A DNA stretch of 64,000 nt from Terrabacter sp. 28 (GTDB taxonomy: Bacteria > Actinomycetota > Actinomycetes > Actinomycetales > Dermatophilaceae), in assembly GCA_000955875.1 (NCBI GenBank), contig JYOE01000012.1:56187-120186 (forward strand), read 5' to 3'. This document shows, piece after piece, positions 8,060 through 17,989 of the stretch. A program made the position numbers and the translations under genes. Under the pieces are notes generated by a model, which had not been told where the DNA came from, ran no database searches, and saw nothing but the letters and a program-made list of their open reading frames with translations. The stretch's first letter is position 1; each line of letters starts with the position of its first letter.

Positions 8060-9310
8060 ATGGCCGACATGCTCGGAACCGCCCAGCCCGGCCAGACCGA
8101 CCCCGCCGACGCCGTCGACGCCGTCGCGCGCGCCCGGGCGCTGCTCGCCCGGCACCCGCTCGTCGACGGGCACAACGACCTCCCGTGGGAGGCACGCGAG
8201 CAGACCCGCTACGACTTCGACGCGCTCGACATCGGCGGCCCGGTGGCGACCACCCAGACGGACCTGCCCCGCCTCGCCGACGGCGGCGTCGGCGGCCAGT
8301 TCTGGTCGGTCTTCGTGCCGAGCACCCTGCAGGGCGACTCGGCCGTCACGGCCACCCTCGAGCAGGTCGACGGCGTGCACCGCATGATCGGGACGTATGC
8401 CGACCGGCTGGCCCTGGCGCGCACGGCGGACGACGTCGACCGCGCCTTCGACAGCGGCCGCATCGCCTCGCTGCTCGGGGCCGAGGGCGGGCACTCCATC
8501 GGCTGCTCGCTGGCCACGCTGCGCCTGCTGCACGTGCTCGGCGTGCGCTACATGACGCTGACGCACAACGACCACACGCCCTGGGCCGACTCGGCCACCG
8601 ATGCGCCCGTGGTCGGTGGTCTCACCGCCTTCGGGCACGAGGTCGTGCGCGAGATGAACCGCCTCGGGATGATGGTCGACCTCAGCCACGTCGCCCCCAC
8701 CACCATGCGCGCGGCGCTCGGGACGACCGAGGCGCCGGTCATCTTCAGCCACTCGTCTGCCCTCGCCCTCTGCGACACCCCGCGCAACGTGCCCGACGAC
8801 GTGCTCGCGGCGCTGACCGCCAACGGCGGCACGTGCATGGTCACCTTCGTGCCCGAGTTCGTCTCCCCCGACACCGCAGCGTGGCGGGTCGAGGCCGCCG
8901 CGGCCGCCGCCGAGGTGGGGGTCGACGCCAAGGACTGGGAGGCCTTCGGGCGCTTCACCGCCGGCTGGCAGCAGCAGCACCCGAAGCCCGACGCGACGAT
9001 CGAGCAGGTCGTCGCGCACGTCGAGCACGTGCGCGAGGTCGCCGGCATCGACCACGTCGGCATCGGGGGCGACTACGACGGGACCGACACCTTCCCGGTC
9101 GGGCTGGAGGACGTCAGCGGCTATCCCCGGCTCGTCGCCGCGCTGCTGGAGCGCTCGTGGTCCGAGGACGACGTCGCCAAGCTCGTGCGCGGCAACACGC
9201 TGCGGGTCATGCGTGACGTCGAGGCCGTGGCGCGTGACCTCCAGCAGACCCGTGGGCCGAGCCTGCGCACCTTCGCGGAGCTCGACGGGGCGCGGACCGC
9301 CGACTCCTGA
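8060..9310 (+). CDS. M19 family membrane dipeptidase
   Basis: A 416-residue zinc dipeptidase-like protein (renal dipeptidase/AC-AG family) that would hydrolyse dipeptides. The N-terminal metal motif LVDGHNDLPWEA supplies His and Asp. LGAEGGHSIG supplies the bridging Glu, and MVDLSHVAP and IFSHSSALALCD supply further His ligands; a late VGIGGDYDGTD motif is also typical. There is no signal peptide, so it is probably cytoplasmic. The start is uncertain: ATG at 8045 and ATG at 8060 are both in frame and neither has a clear ribosome site. It is divergent from rimO, with overlapping promoter space, and convergent with the ion-channel gene. Confidence 0.88.
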   Translation: MADMLGTAQPGQTDPADAVDAVARARALLARHPLVDGHNDLPWEAREQTRYDFDALDIGGPVATTQTDLPRLADGGVGGQFWSVFVPSTLQGDSAVTATLEQVDGVHRMIGTYADRLALARTADDVDRAFDSGRIASLLGAEGGHSIGCSLATLRLLHVLGVRYMTLTHNDHTPWADSATDAPVVGGLTAFGHEVVREMNRLGMMVDLSHVAPTTMRAALGTTEAPVIFSHSSALALCDTPRNVPDDVLAALTANGGTCMVTFVPEFVSPDTAAWRVEAAAAAAEVGVDAKDWEAFGRFTAGWQQQHPKPDATIEQVVAHVEHVREVAGIDHVGIGGDYDGTDTFPVGLEDVSGYPRLVAALLERSWSEDDVAKLVRGNTLRVMRDVEAVARDLQQTRGPSLRTFAELDGARTADS

Positions 9311-9346
9311 CCGGCAGGCGGCCACGCGGCACACGGCCGCGGGGCC

Positions 9347-10090
9347 CTACTGGCGGAAGCGGGCGATCGTGAGCCCGACGAGGCGGGCGACCACGAGCGC
9401 GACGTAGAGCATGCCCGCGATCTGCTGGAGCAGCACGAACGCCCGCGCGTGCGGCTCCACCGCGATGATGTCGGACAGGCCCGTCGAGGTCATCGTCGTG
9501 ATCGAGAGGTAGAGCAGCTCGAACCACGTGCGCGTGCCCGGGTCGGCCTCGCCGTAGATCGTGAACGAGTTCGGGTAGGCGATCTGCACGGCGAGGTAGA
9601 CGTAGGCGAACCCCCACGCGACGACCGTGAACGTCGCCCCGGTCGCGTAGAGCTCGTCGCGGGTCACCCAGTTGTCGGCGAACATGTACCGCAGCAGGCC
9701 GTAGCCCGTGTAGAGGTAGAAGAGCGCGTGCAGCGCCGAGCTCCAGAAGGTCAGGGTCTGGTTGTCGTTCCAGACCGCCTCGGCGACGGTGAGGACGACG
9801 ACCGGGCCACCGAGGAGCACCGCCACCCACGTCAGGGCGGGGGTCGCCCGTACCGCCCGGACCGCGAGGAACAGCACGACGAGGCCGATGAGGCCGAAGA
9901 TCGCCCGACCCACCTGCTGCACGTCGCCCTGGCGTGTCTCGACGAACGGGTAGGCGACGAGCGCGGCCAGCTGGACGAACAGCAGCAGGGCGCACGGCAG
10001 CTCCGAGACCTTCCGCCGGAGGCGGTCGAGGCGCGACGGCGGCCCCGTCCTGCGTGGCGATGACGGCCAGAGCTCCAGCGACGCACTCAC
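9347..10090 (-). CDS. Six-TM ion channel family protein with atypical filter
   Basis: A 247-residue integral membrane protein. Hydrophobic segments are at about 31-50, 60-80, 86-107, 115-137 and 148-172, then a re-entrant pore stretch (about 189-209) and a last helix (216-243). This is the S5-pore-S6 layout of tetrameric cation channels. The filter region reads TTMTSTGLSDI (T201 to D207). Compared with the potassium signature TVGYGD, the first Gly and final Asp are kept but the second Gly is Ser and Tyr is Leu, so strict potassium selectivity is doubtful. No charged S4 is visible. It is divergent from kdpFABCDE and shares the intergenic control region, hinting at an ion homeostasis role. Confidence 0.75.
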   Translation of the reverse strand: MSASLELWPSSPRRTGPPSRLDRLRRKVSELPCALLLFVQLAALVAYPFVETRQGDVQQVGRAIFGLIGLVVLFLAVRAVRATPALTWVAVLLGGPVVVLTVAEAVWNDNQTLTFWSSALHALFYLYTGYGLLRYMFADNWVTRDELYATGATFTVVAWGFAYVYLAVQIAYPNSFTIYGEADPGTRTWFELLYLSITTMTSTGLSDIIAVEPHARAFVLLQQIAGMLYVALVVARLVGLTIARFRQ

Positions 10091-10114
10091 GTCTCGGACT
10101 CTAGTGGCGGCCCC

Positions 10115-10152
10115 GTCAAGATCGCGTCAAGAGGCGTCAGCAGCGGGTCAAC
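10115..10152 (+). promoter_or_regulatory. Helix-phased direct repeats, candidate KdpE operator
   Basis: Four hexamers related to GTCAAG begin at 10115 (GTCAAG), 10126 (GTCAAG), 10136 (GTCAGC) and 10147 (GTCAAC), spaced 11, 10 and 11 bases. Direct repeats on one helix face are the usual binding pattern of OmpR-family response regulators such as KdpE, whose gene closes this operon. The array ends 39 bases before the kdpF ATG and 25 bases upstream of the divergent channel gene. Assignment to KdpE is inference. Confidence 0.5.
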
Positions 10153-10191
10153 GGCGGCGGCAGGCCTGCCGAGCCGCCGTACGAAGGAGGC

Positions 10192-10278
10192 ATGTTCACC
10201 ACCATCCTCCTGGTCGCGGTCGGGGTCGCCGTCCTCGCGTACCTCGTGTACGTCCTCCTCCACGCGGACCGCTTCTGA
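10192..10278 (+). CDS. kdpF: KdpF small subunit of K+-transporting ATPase
   Basis: A 28-residue single-span membrane peptide (MFTTILLVAVGVAVLAYLVYVLL, ending HADRF). KdpF peptides of this size stabilise the KdpABC complex. It is preceded by an excellent ribosome site (GAAGGAGG, 6 bases before ATG). Its TGA overlaps the kdpA ATG in TGATG, the standard operon junction. It is assigned by its position as the first kdp cistron, its length and its hydrophobicity. A GGCAGGCCTGCC palindrome lies in the short leader before it. Confidence 0.9.
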   Translation: MFTTILLVAVGVAVLAYLVYVLLHADRF

Positions 10279-11924
10279 TGAGCGACACCGTCAGCGGGCT
10301 GCTCACCATCGGCGTCCTCGTCGCCGCCCTGGCCGCCTCGCACCTCCCCCTGGGAGCGTGGCTGGCCCGCGTCTTCACCGACGAGCACCACTGGCGCGTC
10401 GAACGACTCGTCTACCGCCTCTGCCGTGTCGACCCGTCGTCCGAGCAGCGGTGGACGACGTATGCCGTCGCCGTCCTCGGCGTCTCGGTGGTGGGCATCG
10501 CGCTCCTCTCGGGGCTCGTCGTCGCCCAGGGGGCGCTGCCGCTCGCGCGGGGCGCCGCGATGGGCTGGGACACCGCGCTCAACACCGCGGTCTCGTTCGT
10601 GACGAACACCAACTGGCAGTCGTATGCCGGTGAGTCGGGAGCGTCACCGCTGGTGCAGACCGTCGGCCTGACGGTCCAGAACTTCGTCTCCCCCGCCGTC
10701 GGGCTCGCCGTGGCGGTCGCGCTCGTGCGCGGGCTCGCTCGCTCGGGCGGCGCGACGGTCGGCAACTTCTGGGTCGACCTCGTGCGCGGCTGCGTGCGGG
10801 TGCTGCTGCCCCTCGCGCTCGTGGGCGCCGTCGTGCTGCTGCTCGGCGGGGTGGTCCAGAACCTCGGCGCGCCGACCACCGTGACGACGGTGTCGGGTGG
10901 CAGCCAGGTGATCCAGGGCGGCCTCGTCGCGTCGCAGGAGGCGATCAAGCTGCTCGGCACCAACGGCGGCGGCTACTTCAACGCGAACTCGGCCCACCCG
11001 TTCGAGAACCCGAACGCGGTCACCAACCTCGTGCAGGTCTTCCTCATGCTCGTCATCCCGTTCTCGCTCCCACGCACCTACGGCCTGCTCGTCGGTGACC
11101 GGCGGCAGGGCTGGGCGGTGCTCGGCTTCATGGCGACGCTGTGGGGACTCATGGTGGCGGCGGTGACCTGGGCCGAGGTGTCGGCCTCCGTCGGCCCGCT
11201 CGGCGCGATGGAGGGCAAGGAGGTGCGCTTCGGCGTCTGGTCGTCGGCCCTCTTCGGCGCGAGCACCACCGGGACCTCGACCGGCGCGGTCAACTCGCTG
11301 CACGAGAGCTACAGCGCGCTCGGCGGGGGCGGCGTGCTCTTCTCGATGCTGCTCGGCGAGGTGTCGCCCGGTGGCGTCGGCTCGGGGCTCTACGGTGCGC
11401 TGCTGCTGGCCCTGCTCACTGTCTTCGTCTCCGGCCTCATGGTCGGGCGCACTCCCGAGCTGCTCGGCAAGCAGGTCGGGCGCCGCGAGATCACGCTGAC
11501 CGCCCTCGCGCTGCTCGTCATGCCCGCGCTGGTGCTCGTCTTCACGGGAGTCGGCATGGTCGCGCCGATCGTGTCGTCGCAGATGCTCGCCACGGGTCCG
11601 CACGGGCTCACCGAGGTGATGTACGCGTACGTGTCGGCCGCCAACAACAACGGCAGCGCGTTCGCGGGCTTCTCGGCCGACACGCCCTACACGAACCTCA
11701 CGCTCGCCCTGTGCATGCTGCTCGGCCGCTTCGTGCCCATCGTGCTCGTACTCGCTCTCGCCGGCGCCCTCGTCGCACAGCGCCGCCGCCCGGCCACGTC
11801 CGGCTCGCTGCCCACCCACACACCCACGTTCGCAGGCCTCTTCGTCGGCGTGGCCGTCGTCGTCACCGGACTCACCTTCTTCCCGGCCCTGGCCCTCGGT
11901 CCCCTCGCGGAGGCGCTCTCATGA
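10278..11924 (+). CDS. kdpA: K+-transporting ATPase subunit A
   Basis: KdpA is the potassium-selective pore subunit of the high-affinity KdpFABC pump. The 548-residue, roughly ten-helix product contains the characteristic filter loops [13 protein letters not shown] and [19 protein letters not shown], plus [12 protein letters not shown] near the third and fourth pore repeats. Length matches the family (about 555). The ATG at 10278 overlaps the kdpF stop by one base, and the end overlaps kdpB by 4 bases (ATGA), so translation is coupled through the operon. Expression is expected under potassium limitation through KdpDE encoded downstream. Confidence 0.97.
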   Translation: MSDTVSGLLTIGVLVAALAASHLPLGAWLARVFTDEHHWRVERLVYRLCRVDPSSEQRWTTYAVAVLGVSVVGIALLSGLVVAQGALPLARGAAMGWDTALNTAVSFVTNTNWQSYAGESGASPLVQTVGLTVQNFVSPAVGLAVAVALVRGLARSGGATVGNFWVDLVRGCVRVLLPLALVGAVVLLLGGVVQNLGAPTTVTTVSGGSQVIQGGLVASQEAIKLLGTNGGGYFNANSAHPFENPNAVTNLVQVFLMLVIPFSLPRTYGLLVGDRRQGWAVLGFMATLWGLMVAAVTWAEVSASVGPLGAMEGKEVRFGVWSSALFGASTTGTSTGAVNSLHESYSALGGGGVLFSMLLGEVSPGGVGSGLYGALLLALLTVFVSGLMVGRTPELLGKQVGRREITLTALALLVMPALVLVFTGVGMVAPIVSSQMLATGPHGLTEVMYAYVSAANNNGSAFAGFSADTPYTNLTLALCMLLGRFVPIVLVLALAGALVAQRRRPATSGSLPTHTPTFAGLFVGVAVVVTGLTFFPALALGPLAEALS

Positions 11925-14125
11925 CCCCCAGCCACACCCCCACCTCCACCACCGTCACGAACCCGTCAGCGGACTCGGCCGAGGTCACGCTGCGCGGCGC
12001 GGCCGGTGCCATGGCACCCCGTGCCGACCACGGGCGCCGGCCCGGCACCGCGGTCACCGGTCCGTCGCCCGAGGCCGGCTCGGGCCGCGCCCTGGCGCGC
12101 CAGCTCGTCACCAGCGTCCCTGAGGCCGTGCGCAAGCTCGACCCGCGGCACGTGTGGCGCAGCCCGGTCGTCTTCGTCGTCTGGGTGGGCTCGCTCGTCA
12201 CGACGGTCGTCGCAGTGGCCGACCCCTCGTGGTTCGCCTGGGCCGTCACGCTGTGGCTCTGGGCGACCGTGCTGTTCGCGAACGTGGCCGAGGCCGTCGC
12301 CGAGGGCCGCGGCAAGGCCCAGGCCGCCACGCTGCGTGCGGCCCGCACCACCACGACGGCCCGACGACGGTGTGCGGACGGCAGCTTCGAGACCGTCGCC
12401 GCGGCGGACCTGGCCGTCGGGGACGTCGTCGTCGTGCGCGCCGGCGAGGTGGTCCCCGGCGACGGCGACGTCGTCGAGGGCATGGCCACCGTCGACGAGT
12501 CGGCCATCACCGGCGAGTCGGCGCCCGTCATCCGCGAGTCCGGCGGCGACCGGTGCGCGGTCACGGGCGGCACCACGGTGCTCTCCGACGGCATCACGGT
12601 GCGCATCACGTCGAAGCCCGGCGAGACCTTCATCGACCGGATGATCGCCCTGGTCGAGGGCGCAGCCCGCCAGAGGACGCCCAACGAGGTCGCCCTGACG
12701 ATCCTGCTCACCACGCTGACGATCATCTTCGTGCTCGCCGTCATGGCGATCCAGCCGCTGGCCGTCTACTCGGGCCGTGAGCAGTCCGTCGTCGTGCTCG
12801 TGGCCCTGCTCGTCTGCCTCATCCCCACGACCATCGGCGCCCTGCTGTCGGCGATCGGCATCGCCGGCATGGACCGGCTCGTGCAGCACAACGTCCTCGC
12901 GATGTCCGGGCGTGCCGTCGAGGCGGCCGGTGACGTGTCGACGCTCCTGCTCGACAAGACGGGCACGATCACCTTCGGCAACCGGCGCGCGACCGAGCTC
13001 GTGCCGCTGGACGGGCCCGTCGACGGCGGCCACGACCGCTCGGAGCTGACGCGGGCGGCATACCTCTCGTCGCTGGCCGACGAGACGCCGGAAGGGCGTT
13101 CGATCGTCGAGCTCGCGGGCGAGGGACTCGCCGACAACGCCTGCGACGACCTGGCGACGCTGCGCCGCCGCGGCGCCGCGTTCGTCGAGTTCACCGCCCA
13201 GACCCGCATGTCCGGCGTCGACCTCGACGACGGCACCGCGGTGCGCAAGGGCGCGGCGGACGCCGTGTGCCGGTGGGTCACCGATGCCGGCGGGGTCGTG
13301 CAACCGGGTGCCCTCGAGGCCGTCGAGTCGATCGCGACGGCCGGTGGCACCCCGCTGGTGGTCGCCTCCCGTCGGGGCGACGAGACCCCGGCCGTCCTCG
13401 GCGTCGTCCACCTCAAGGACGTCGTCAAACCCGGCATGAGCGAGCGGTTCGCCCAGCTGCGCGCGATGGGCATCCGCACCGTCATGATCACGGGCGACAA
13501 CCCGCTCACCGCCCGGTCGATCGCCGCCGAGGCCGGGGTCGACGACTACCTCGCCGAGGCGACGCCCGAGGACAAGATTGCCCTCATCCGCAAGGAGCAG
13601 GAGGGCGGCCGGCTCGTCGCGATGACCGGCGACGGCACGAACGACGCGCCCGCGCTCGCCCAGGCCGACGTCGGCGTCGCGATGAACACCGGGACGTCGG
13701 CGGCGAAGGAGGCGGCCAACATGGTCGACCTCGACTCCGACCCGACGAAGCTCATCGACGTCGTGTCGATCGGCAAGCAGCTGCTCATCACCCGCGGCGC
13801 CCTGACCACCTTCTCGATCGCCAACGACATCGCGAAGTACTTCGCCATCATCCCGGCCATGTTCGTGGTGCTCTTCCCCGGCCTCGACGCCCTCAACGTC
13901 ATGCGGCTGTCGACGCCGCAGTCGGCCATGCTCTCGGCGGTCATCTTCAACGCCCTCATCATCGTCGCGCTGATCCCGTTGTCGCTCAGAGGCGTTCGCT
14001 ATCGGCCGTCAGGCAGTACTGCCCTGCTGCGCCGCAACCTCCTCGTCTACGGACTCGGCGGCGTCGTCGCGCCGTTCGTCGGCATCAAGCTCATCGACCT
14101 CGTCGTCAGCCACCTCCCGCTCTGA
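11921..14125 (+). CDS. kdpB: K+-transporting ATPase subunit B (P-type ATPase)
   Basis: KdpB is the ATP-hydrolysing P-type subunit. In the 734-residue protein the actuator TGES loop is at 197-200, the phosphorylated Asp is D345 in DKTGT, and the hinge motifs [10 protein letters not shown] and [14 protein letters not shown] are intact. The Ser of TGES corresponds to the inhibitory phosphorylation site known in Escherichia coli KdpB. About 60 N-terminal residues, rich in Thr/Pro/Ser, are extra relative to the enterobacterial enzyme. An in-frame ATG near residue 31 (MAPRADHG) could be an alternative start, but the ATGA overlap with kdpA favours 11921. Confidence 0.97.
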   Translation: MTPSHTPTSTTVTNPSADSAEVTLRGAAGAMAPRADHGRRPGTAVTGPSPEAGSGRALARQLVTSVPEAVRKLDPRHVWRSPVVFVVWVGSLVTTVVAVADPSWFAWAVTLWLWATVLFANVAEAVAEGRGKAQAATLRAARTTTTARRRCADGSFETVAAADLAVGDVVVVRAGEVVPGDGDVVEGMATVDESAITGESAPVIRESGGDRCAVTGGTTVLSDGITVRITSKPGETFIDRMIALVEGAARQRTPNEVALTILLTTLTIIFVLAVMAIQPLAVYSGREQSVVVLVALLVCLIPTTIGALLSAIGIAGMDRLVQHNVLAMSGRAVEAAGDVSTLLLDKTGTITFGNRRATELVPLDGPVDGGHDRSELTRAAYLSSLADETPEGRSIVELAGEGLADNACDDLATLRRRGAAFVEFTAQTRMSGVDLDDGTAVRKGAADAVCRWVTDAGGVVQPGALEAVESIATAGGTPLVVASRRGDETPAVLGVVHLKDVVKPGMSERFAQLRAMGIRTVMITGDNPLTARSIAAEAGVDDYLAEATPEDKIALIRKEQEGGRLVAMTGDGTNDAPALAQADVGVAMNTGTSAAKEAANMVDLDSDPTKLIDVVSIGKQLLITRGALTTFSIANDIAKYFAIIPAMFVVLFPGLDALNVMRLSTPQSAMLSAVIFNALIIVALIPLSLRGVRYRPSGSTALLRRNLLVYGLGGVVAPFVGIKLIDLVVSHLPL

Positions 14126-14135
14126 AGGAAGACCT

Positions 14136-14705
14136 GTGACCAACGTGATCAAGCAGTCCGTCGCCGGCCTCCGGGCGCTGCTCGTCCTCACCGTCCTGCT
14201 CGGTCTGCTCTACCCCGCGGCGGTGTGGGTCGTCGGCCAGACCGTCGCCCGAGACCAGGCGGCGGGCTCGCTCGTCAGCGTCGACGGGTCGGTCGTCGGG
14301 TCGAGCCTCCTCGGCCAGCAGTGGTCGGGCGACCAGTGGTTCCAGGGCCGCCCCTCGGCGAGCGGCTACTCGGGCGAGACGAGCGGCGGCTCCAACCTGG
14401 CGGGCAGCGCCCTCGGCGACGAGGTCGCGAGGCGTGCCGACGCCGCCGGCCTGACCGTGGGTGCTGTCCCGGCTGACGCGCTCACCGCGTCGGCCAGTGG
14501 CCTCGACCCGCACATCTCCCCCGCGTACGCCGTCGCCCAGGTCGAGCGCGTCGCCGCGGCCCGCGGCCTCGACGCCACACGCGTACGCCAGCTCGTGGGG
14601 GCCCACACCGAGGACCGGATCGCCGGGTTCCTCGGCGAGCCACACGTCGACGTGCTCGAGCTCAACCTCGCCCTCGCGCGCCTCACGGCGATCGGGCGCG
14701 GGTGA
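14136..14705 (+). CDS. kdpC: K+-transporting ATPase subunit C
   Basis: KdpC (189 residues) is the small, single-anchor subunit that assists nucleotide binding in KdpFABC. One N-terminal membrane helix (about 11-33, LRALLVLTVLLGLLYPAAVWVV) precedes a soluble domain. Family markers are GSSLLGQQW, WFQGRPSASGY, SGGSNLAGS, DALTASASGLDPHISPAYA and HTEDRIAGFLGEPHVDVLELN. The start is GTG at 14136 with GAAGGAAG upstream, 10 bases after the kdpB stop. The kdpD ATG follows 17 bases after its end. Confidence 0.96.
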   Translation: MTNVIKQSVAGLRALLVLTVLLGLLYPAAVWVVGQTVARDQAAGSLVSVDGSVVGSSLLGQQWSGDQWFQGRPSASGYSGETSGGSNLAGSALGDEVARRADAAGLTVGAVPADALTASASGLDPHISPAYAVAQVERVAAARGLDATRVRQLVGAHTEDRIAGFLGEPHVDVLELNLALARLTAIGRG

Positions 14706-14722
14706 CCTGAGAGGATCACGGC

Positions 14723-17269
14723 ATGGGGCGCGGCTCTCTGCGGATCTACCTGGGCGCGGCGCCGGGCGTGGGCAAGACCGTCGCCATGCTCGAGGAGGCG
14801 CACCGTCGCCGCGAGCGCGGCACCGACGTCGTCGTGGGCTACGTCGAGAGCCATGGCCGCCCCCACACCGAGTCGCTCGTCGACGGCCTCGAGGTGCTGC
14901 CGCGACGGCAGGTCGCCCACCGCGGTTCGACGCTGACCGAGCTCGACGTCGCCGCCGTGCTGGCCCGCCGCCCGCAGGTGGTGCTCGTCGACGAGCTCGC
15001 CCACACCAACGCCGGCGACGGCACCGACTCCCCCGCCCATGCCAAGCGCTGGCAGGACGTCGAGGAGATCCTCGATGCGGGCATCGACGTCATCTCCACG
15101 GTCAACATCCAGCACCTCGAGTCACTCAACGACGTCGCCTTCTCGATCACCGGCGTGCGGCAGCAGGAGACCGTCCCCGACGAGGTGGTGCGCCGGGCCG
15201 AGCAGGTGCAGCTCGTCGACATGTCCCCCGAGGCGCTGCGCCGTCGCATGGCGCACGGCAACGTCTACGGAGCCGACAAGGTCGACGCAGCCCTCGCCAA
15301 CTACTTCCGCGTCGGCAACCTCTCGGCGTTGCGCGAGATCGCCCTGCTGTGGCTCGCCGACCGGGTCGACGAGGCGCTCGAGCGCTACCGCGCCGCCCAG
15401 GGCATCCGTGACCCGTGGCCCACGCGCGAACGGGTCGTCGTCGCACTCACCGGTGGCACCGGCAGCGAGACGCTGCTTCGGCGCGGGGCCCGCATCGCCA
15501 CCCGTGCCGCCGGCGGCGACCTCATCGCCTGCCACGTGCGGTCGGCCGAGGGGCTCGCGCCCGCCGACCCGGCGGCCATCACCCGGCTGCGGCGCCTCGC
15601 CCGCGACCTCGGGGCCGAGTTCCACGACGTCGCCGGCAACGACGTGGCCGAGGCGATCCTCGACCACGCGCGCGGCGTCAACGCCACCCAGATCGTCGTC
15701 GGCGTCAGCCGCCGCAGCCGCTGGCAGCAGCTGCTCCGGCCCGGGGTGGCGTCGGCGGTGGCCGACGGGTCGGGCGACATCGACGTGCACCTGGTGTCGC
15801 ACGAGGGCTCCAAGGTGGGCCACCGGCGAGCCCGTGCCGCAGGGCTCCCCGCCCGGCGAGTCGCCGCCGGCCTCGTCCTGGCCGTGGTCGCCCTGGCTGC
15901 CCTCACCGGCGTCCTCGTGGCCACGCGCGAGGGGCACACGCTGTCGCTCGACCTGCTCCTCTACCTTGCCCTCACGGTGGCCTGCGCCCTCGTCGGCGGC
16001 ATCTGGCCGGCACTCTTCTGCGCGGTCGTCGGCTCGCTCGCCGTCAACTGGTTCTTCACCGAGCCGCGAGGCACCCTCACCATCAGCGACCCGCCCAACG
16101 CGCTGGCACTCGCCGTCTTCGTGCTCGTCGCCATGGCGGTCTCGTCGGTCGTCAACGTCGCCGCCCGCCGCACCGAGCAGGCCGTCGCGGCCGAGCGCGA
16201 GTCCGCCGCGCTGGCGGCCCTCAGCCGTGACCTCCTCGCCGAGCCACGGCCCGTCCCGGCCCTGCTCGACCGCGCCAGGGGCGACCTCGGCATGCGGGCC
16301 GCGCTGCTCACCGAGCGCGGTGACGACGGGGCGGCGGTCGTCGTCGCGTCGACCGACCCGGCGCACGTCGCCGGCACGCGGCTCGCCGACGGGTCGGCCT
16401 GGGCCGTGGACGTGACGGTCGACGACGGCGTCCACCTGCTCCTCGACGGCCCGCCGCTGGCCGCGGAGGACCAGCGTGTCGTCGAGGCGTACGCCGCCCA
16501 CGCCGCGATCCTGCACGGGCGGGAGCAGCTCGTCCGCGCTGCTCGCGAGGCCGCGGGGCTCGCCCGCGACAACGCAGCCCGCGCCACGCTGCTCGCGGCC
16601 GTCTCGCACGACCTGCGCACCCCGCTCGCGAGCATCAAGGCCGGGATCTCGACGCTGCGCCAGTCGGGCCTCCCCCTCTCGCCCGACGACGAGGCGGAGC
16701 TGCTCGAGTCGGTCGAGGAGTCGACCGACCGGCTCGACGCCCTCATCGGCAACCTGCTCGACCTCTCGCGTCTCGAGACCGGGATGGTGCGCCCGCACAG
16801 CCACTCGGTGGACCTGCTGGACGCCGTGGTGTCGACGGTCCGCACCACGAGCGCTCCGGCGCGTGTCGACATCGACCTCGAACCGGACCTCCCGCTCGTC
16901 CGCGTCGACCTCGGCCTGCTCGACCGGGTGCTCGCCAACGTCGTCGAGAACGCGTTGCGCCACAGTGGATCTGCCGACGTGCGACTCACGGCCGGCCGCA
17001 TCGGCGACACGGTGCAGCTTCGGGTCGTCGACCGCGGACCGGGCGTCGACGACACCGACAAGGACCGGATCTTCGCCGCGTTCCAGCGCCTGGGTGACGC
17101 GCCCCGCGGCGACGGGCTCGGTCTCGGTCTCGCCGTCGCGCGCGGCCTCATGACCGTCATGGGCGGCACGCTGTCGCCCGAGGACACGCCCGGAGGAGGC
17201 CTCACCATGGTGCTCGAGCTCCCCGTCGCCGTGACGGACCCGGTGCCCACCCCCGAGGAGGACGCGTGA
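14723..17269 (+). CDS. kdpD: Sensor histidine kinase KdpD
   Basis: KdpD senses potassium status or turgor and phosphorylates KdpE. Domain order in the 848 residues: KdpD N-terminal nucleotide-binding domain with Walker A GAAPGVGKT (11-19) and VLVDELAHTN (87-96); a USP-like domain (about 235-360) with GVSRRSRW, the region that binds c-di-AMP in some Gram-positive KdpD proteins; four membrane helices (about 378-480); a GAF-like linker; then the HisKA motif with phospho-acceptor H629 (SHDLRTPLAS) and a HATPase domain (ENALRHSG, DRGPGVDD, GLGLGLAVARGLM). c-di-AMP control here is inference. The stop overlaps the kdpE GTG by 4 bases. Confidence 0.96.
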   Translation: MGRGSLRIYLGAAPGVGKTVAMLEEAHRRRERGTDVVVGYVESHGRPHTESLVDGLEVLPRRQVAHRGSTLTELDVAAVLARRPQVVLVDELAHTNAGDGTDSPAHAKRWQDVEEILDAGIDVISTVNIQHLESLNDVAFSITGVRQQETVPDEVVRRAEQVQLVDMSPEALRRRMAHGNVYGADKVDAALANYFRVGNLSALREIALLWLADRVDEALERYRAAQGIRDPWPTRERVVVALTGGTGSETLLRRGARIATRAAGGDLIACHVRSAEGLAPADPAAITRLRRLARDLGAEFHDVAGNDVAEAILDHARGVNATQIVVGVSRRSRWQQLLRPGVASAVADGSGDIDVHLVSHEGSKVGHRRARAAGLPARRVAAGLVLAVVALAALTGVLVATREGHTLSLDLLLYLALTVACALVGGIWPALFCAVVGSLAVNWFFTEPRGTLTISDPPNALALAVFVLVAMAVSSVVNVAARRTEQAVAAERESAALAALSRDLLAEPRPVPALLDRARGDLGMRAALLTERGDDGAAVVVASTDPAHVAGTRLADGSAWAVDVTVDDGVHLLLDGPPLAAEDQRVVEAYAAHAAILHGREQLVRAAREAAGLARDNAARATLLAAVSHDLRTPLASIKAGISTLRQSGLPLSPDDEAELLESVEESTDRLDALIGNLLDLSRLETGMVRPHSHSVDLLDAVVSTVRTTSAPARVDIDLEPDLPLVRVDLGLLDRVLANVVENALRHSGSADVRLTAGRIGDTVQLRVVDRGPGVDDTDKDRIFAAFQRLGDAPRGDGLGLGLAVARGLMTVMGGTLSPEDTPGGGLTMVLELPVAVTDPVPTPEEDA

Positions 17270-17943
17270 CCCGAGTGCTCGTCGTCGACGACGATCCACG
17301 CCTGCAGAGGACCCTCGCCATCGCCCTGCGTGCGCACGGGCACGAGGTGGTCACCGCGGGCGACGGGCGCACCGCCGTGCAGTCGGTCCTGGAGGACGCT
17401 CCCGACGTCGTCATCCTCGACCTCGGCCTGCCCGACCTCGACGGCACCGAGGTGCTGCGTCGCCTCCGCACCGGGTCAGCCGTCCCCGTCATCGTGCTCT
17501 CGGCACGGCACGAGTCCGACGACAAGATCGAAGCGCTCGACCTGGGTGCCGACGACTACGTCACCAAGCCGTTCGGCGTCGAGGAGCTGCTGGCCCGGGT
17601 GCGGGCGGCCCTGCGGCGTGGGGGTCCTCAGGGCCAGCACCTCGAGCCGATGACCACCGACCACTTCCGCCTCGACTTCGCCGAGCGCCGGGCGACCGTC
17701 GCCGGCGCCGACGTGCGCCTCACCCCCACCGAGTGGCGGCTGCTCGAGGCGCTCTGCCGCGAGCCCGGCCACCTGGTCTCGCAGCAGGACCTGCTCCGCG
17801 CCGTGTGGGGGCCGTCCTACGGGCGCGAGTCGAACTACCTGCGCGTCTACGCCAACCAGCTGCGACGCAAGCTCGAGCTCGACCCGGCCAACCCCCGCCA
17901 CCTCGTCACCGAGCCCGGCCTCGGCTACCGCTTCACCCCCTGA
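17266..17943 (+). CDS. kdpE: Response regulator KdpE
   Basis: An OmpR/PhoB-family response regulator of 225 residues. The receiver domain has the acidic pocket VVDDDP (7-11), phospho-acceptor D52 (ILDLGLPD), switch Ser about 79 and K101 (TKPFG). The winged-helix effector domain spans about 130-225 (LTPTEWRLLEALCREPGHLVS, YLRVYANQLRRKLE). It would activate kdpFABC when phosphorylated by KdpD. The start is GTG, overlapping kdpD as GTGA. A bidirectional hairpin terminates the operon directly after the stop. Confidence 0.96.
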   Translation: MTRVLVVDDDPRLQRTLAIALRAHGHEVVTAGDGRTAVQSVLEDAPDVVILDLGLPDLDGTEVLRRLRTGSAVPVIVLSARHESDDKIEALDLGADDYVTKPFGVEELLARVRAALRRGGPQGQHLEPMTTDHFRLDFAERRATVAGADVRLTPTEWRLLEALCREPGHLVSQQDLLRAVWGPSYGRESNYLRVYANQLRRKLELDPANPRHLVTEPGLGYRFTP

Positions 17944-17974
17944 CCGTCGAGAGGCCCACGCGGCCTTTCGACGG
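17944..17974. terminator. Bidirectional terminator between kdpE and ftsK
   Basis: A 13-bp stem (CCGTCGAGAGGCC with 17962-17974, one G-U pair) and a CACGC loop begin immediately after the kdpE stop. The convergent ftsK stop lies 16 bases further on, so one hairpin serves both genes. Confidence 0.85.
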
Positions 17975-17989
17975 TTGAGATGGGGTGGG

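Noticed and set aside
10152..10191. c-di-AMP or potassium riboswitch before kdpF
   Set aside because: The leader is only about 40 bases with a GGCAGGCCTGCC palindrome; no ydaO- or kdp-type aptamer core is visible.
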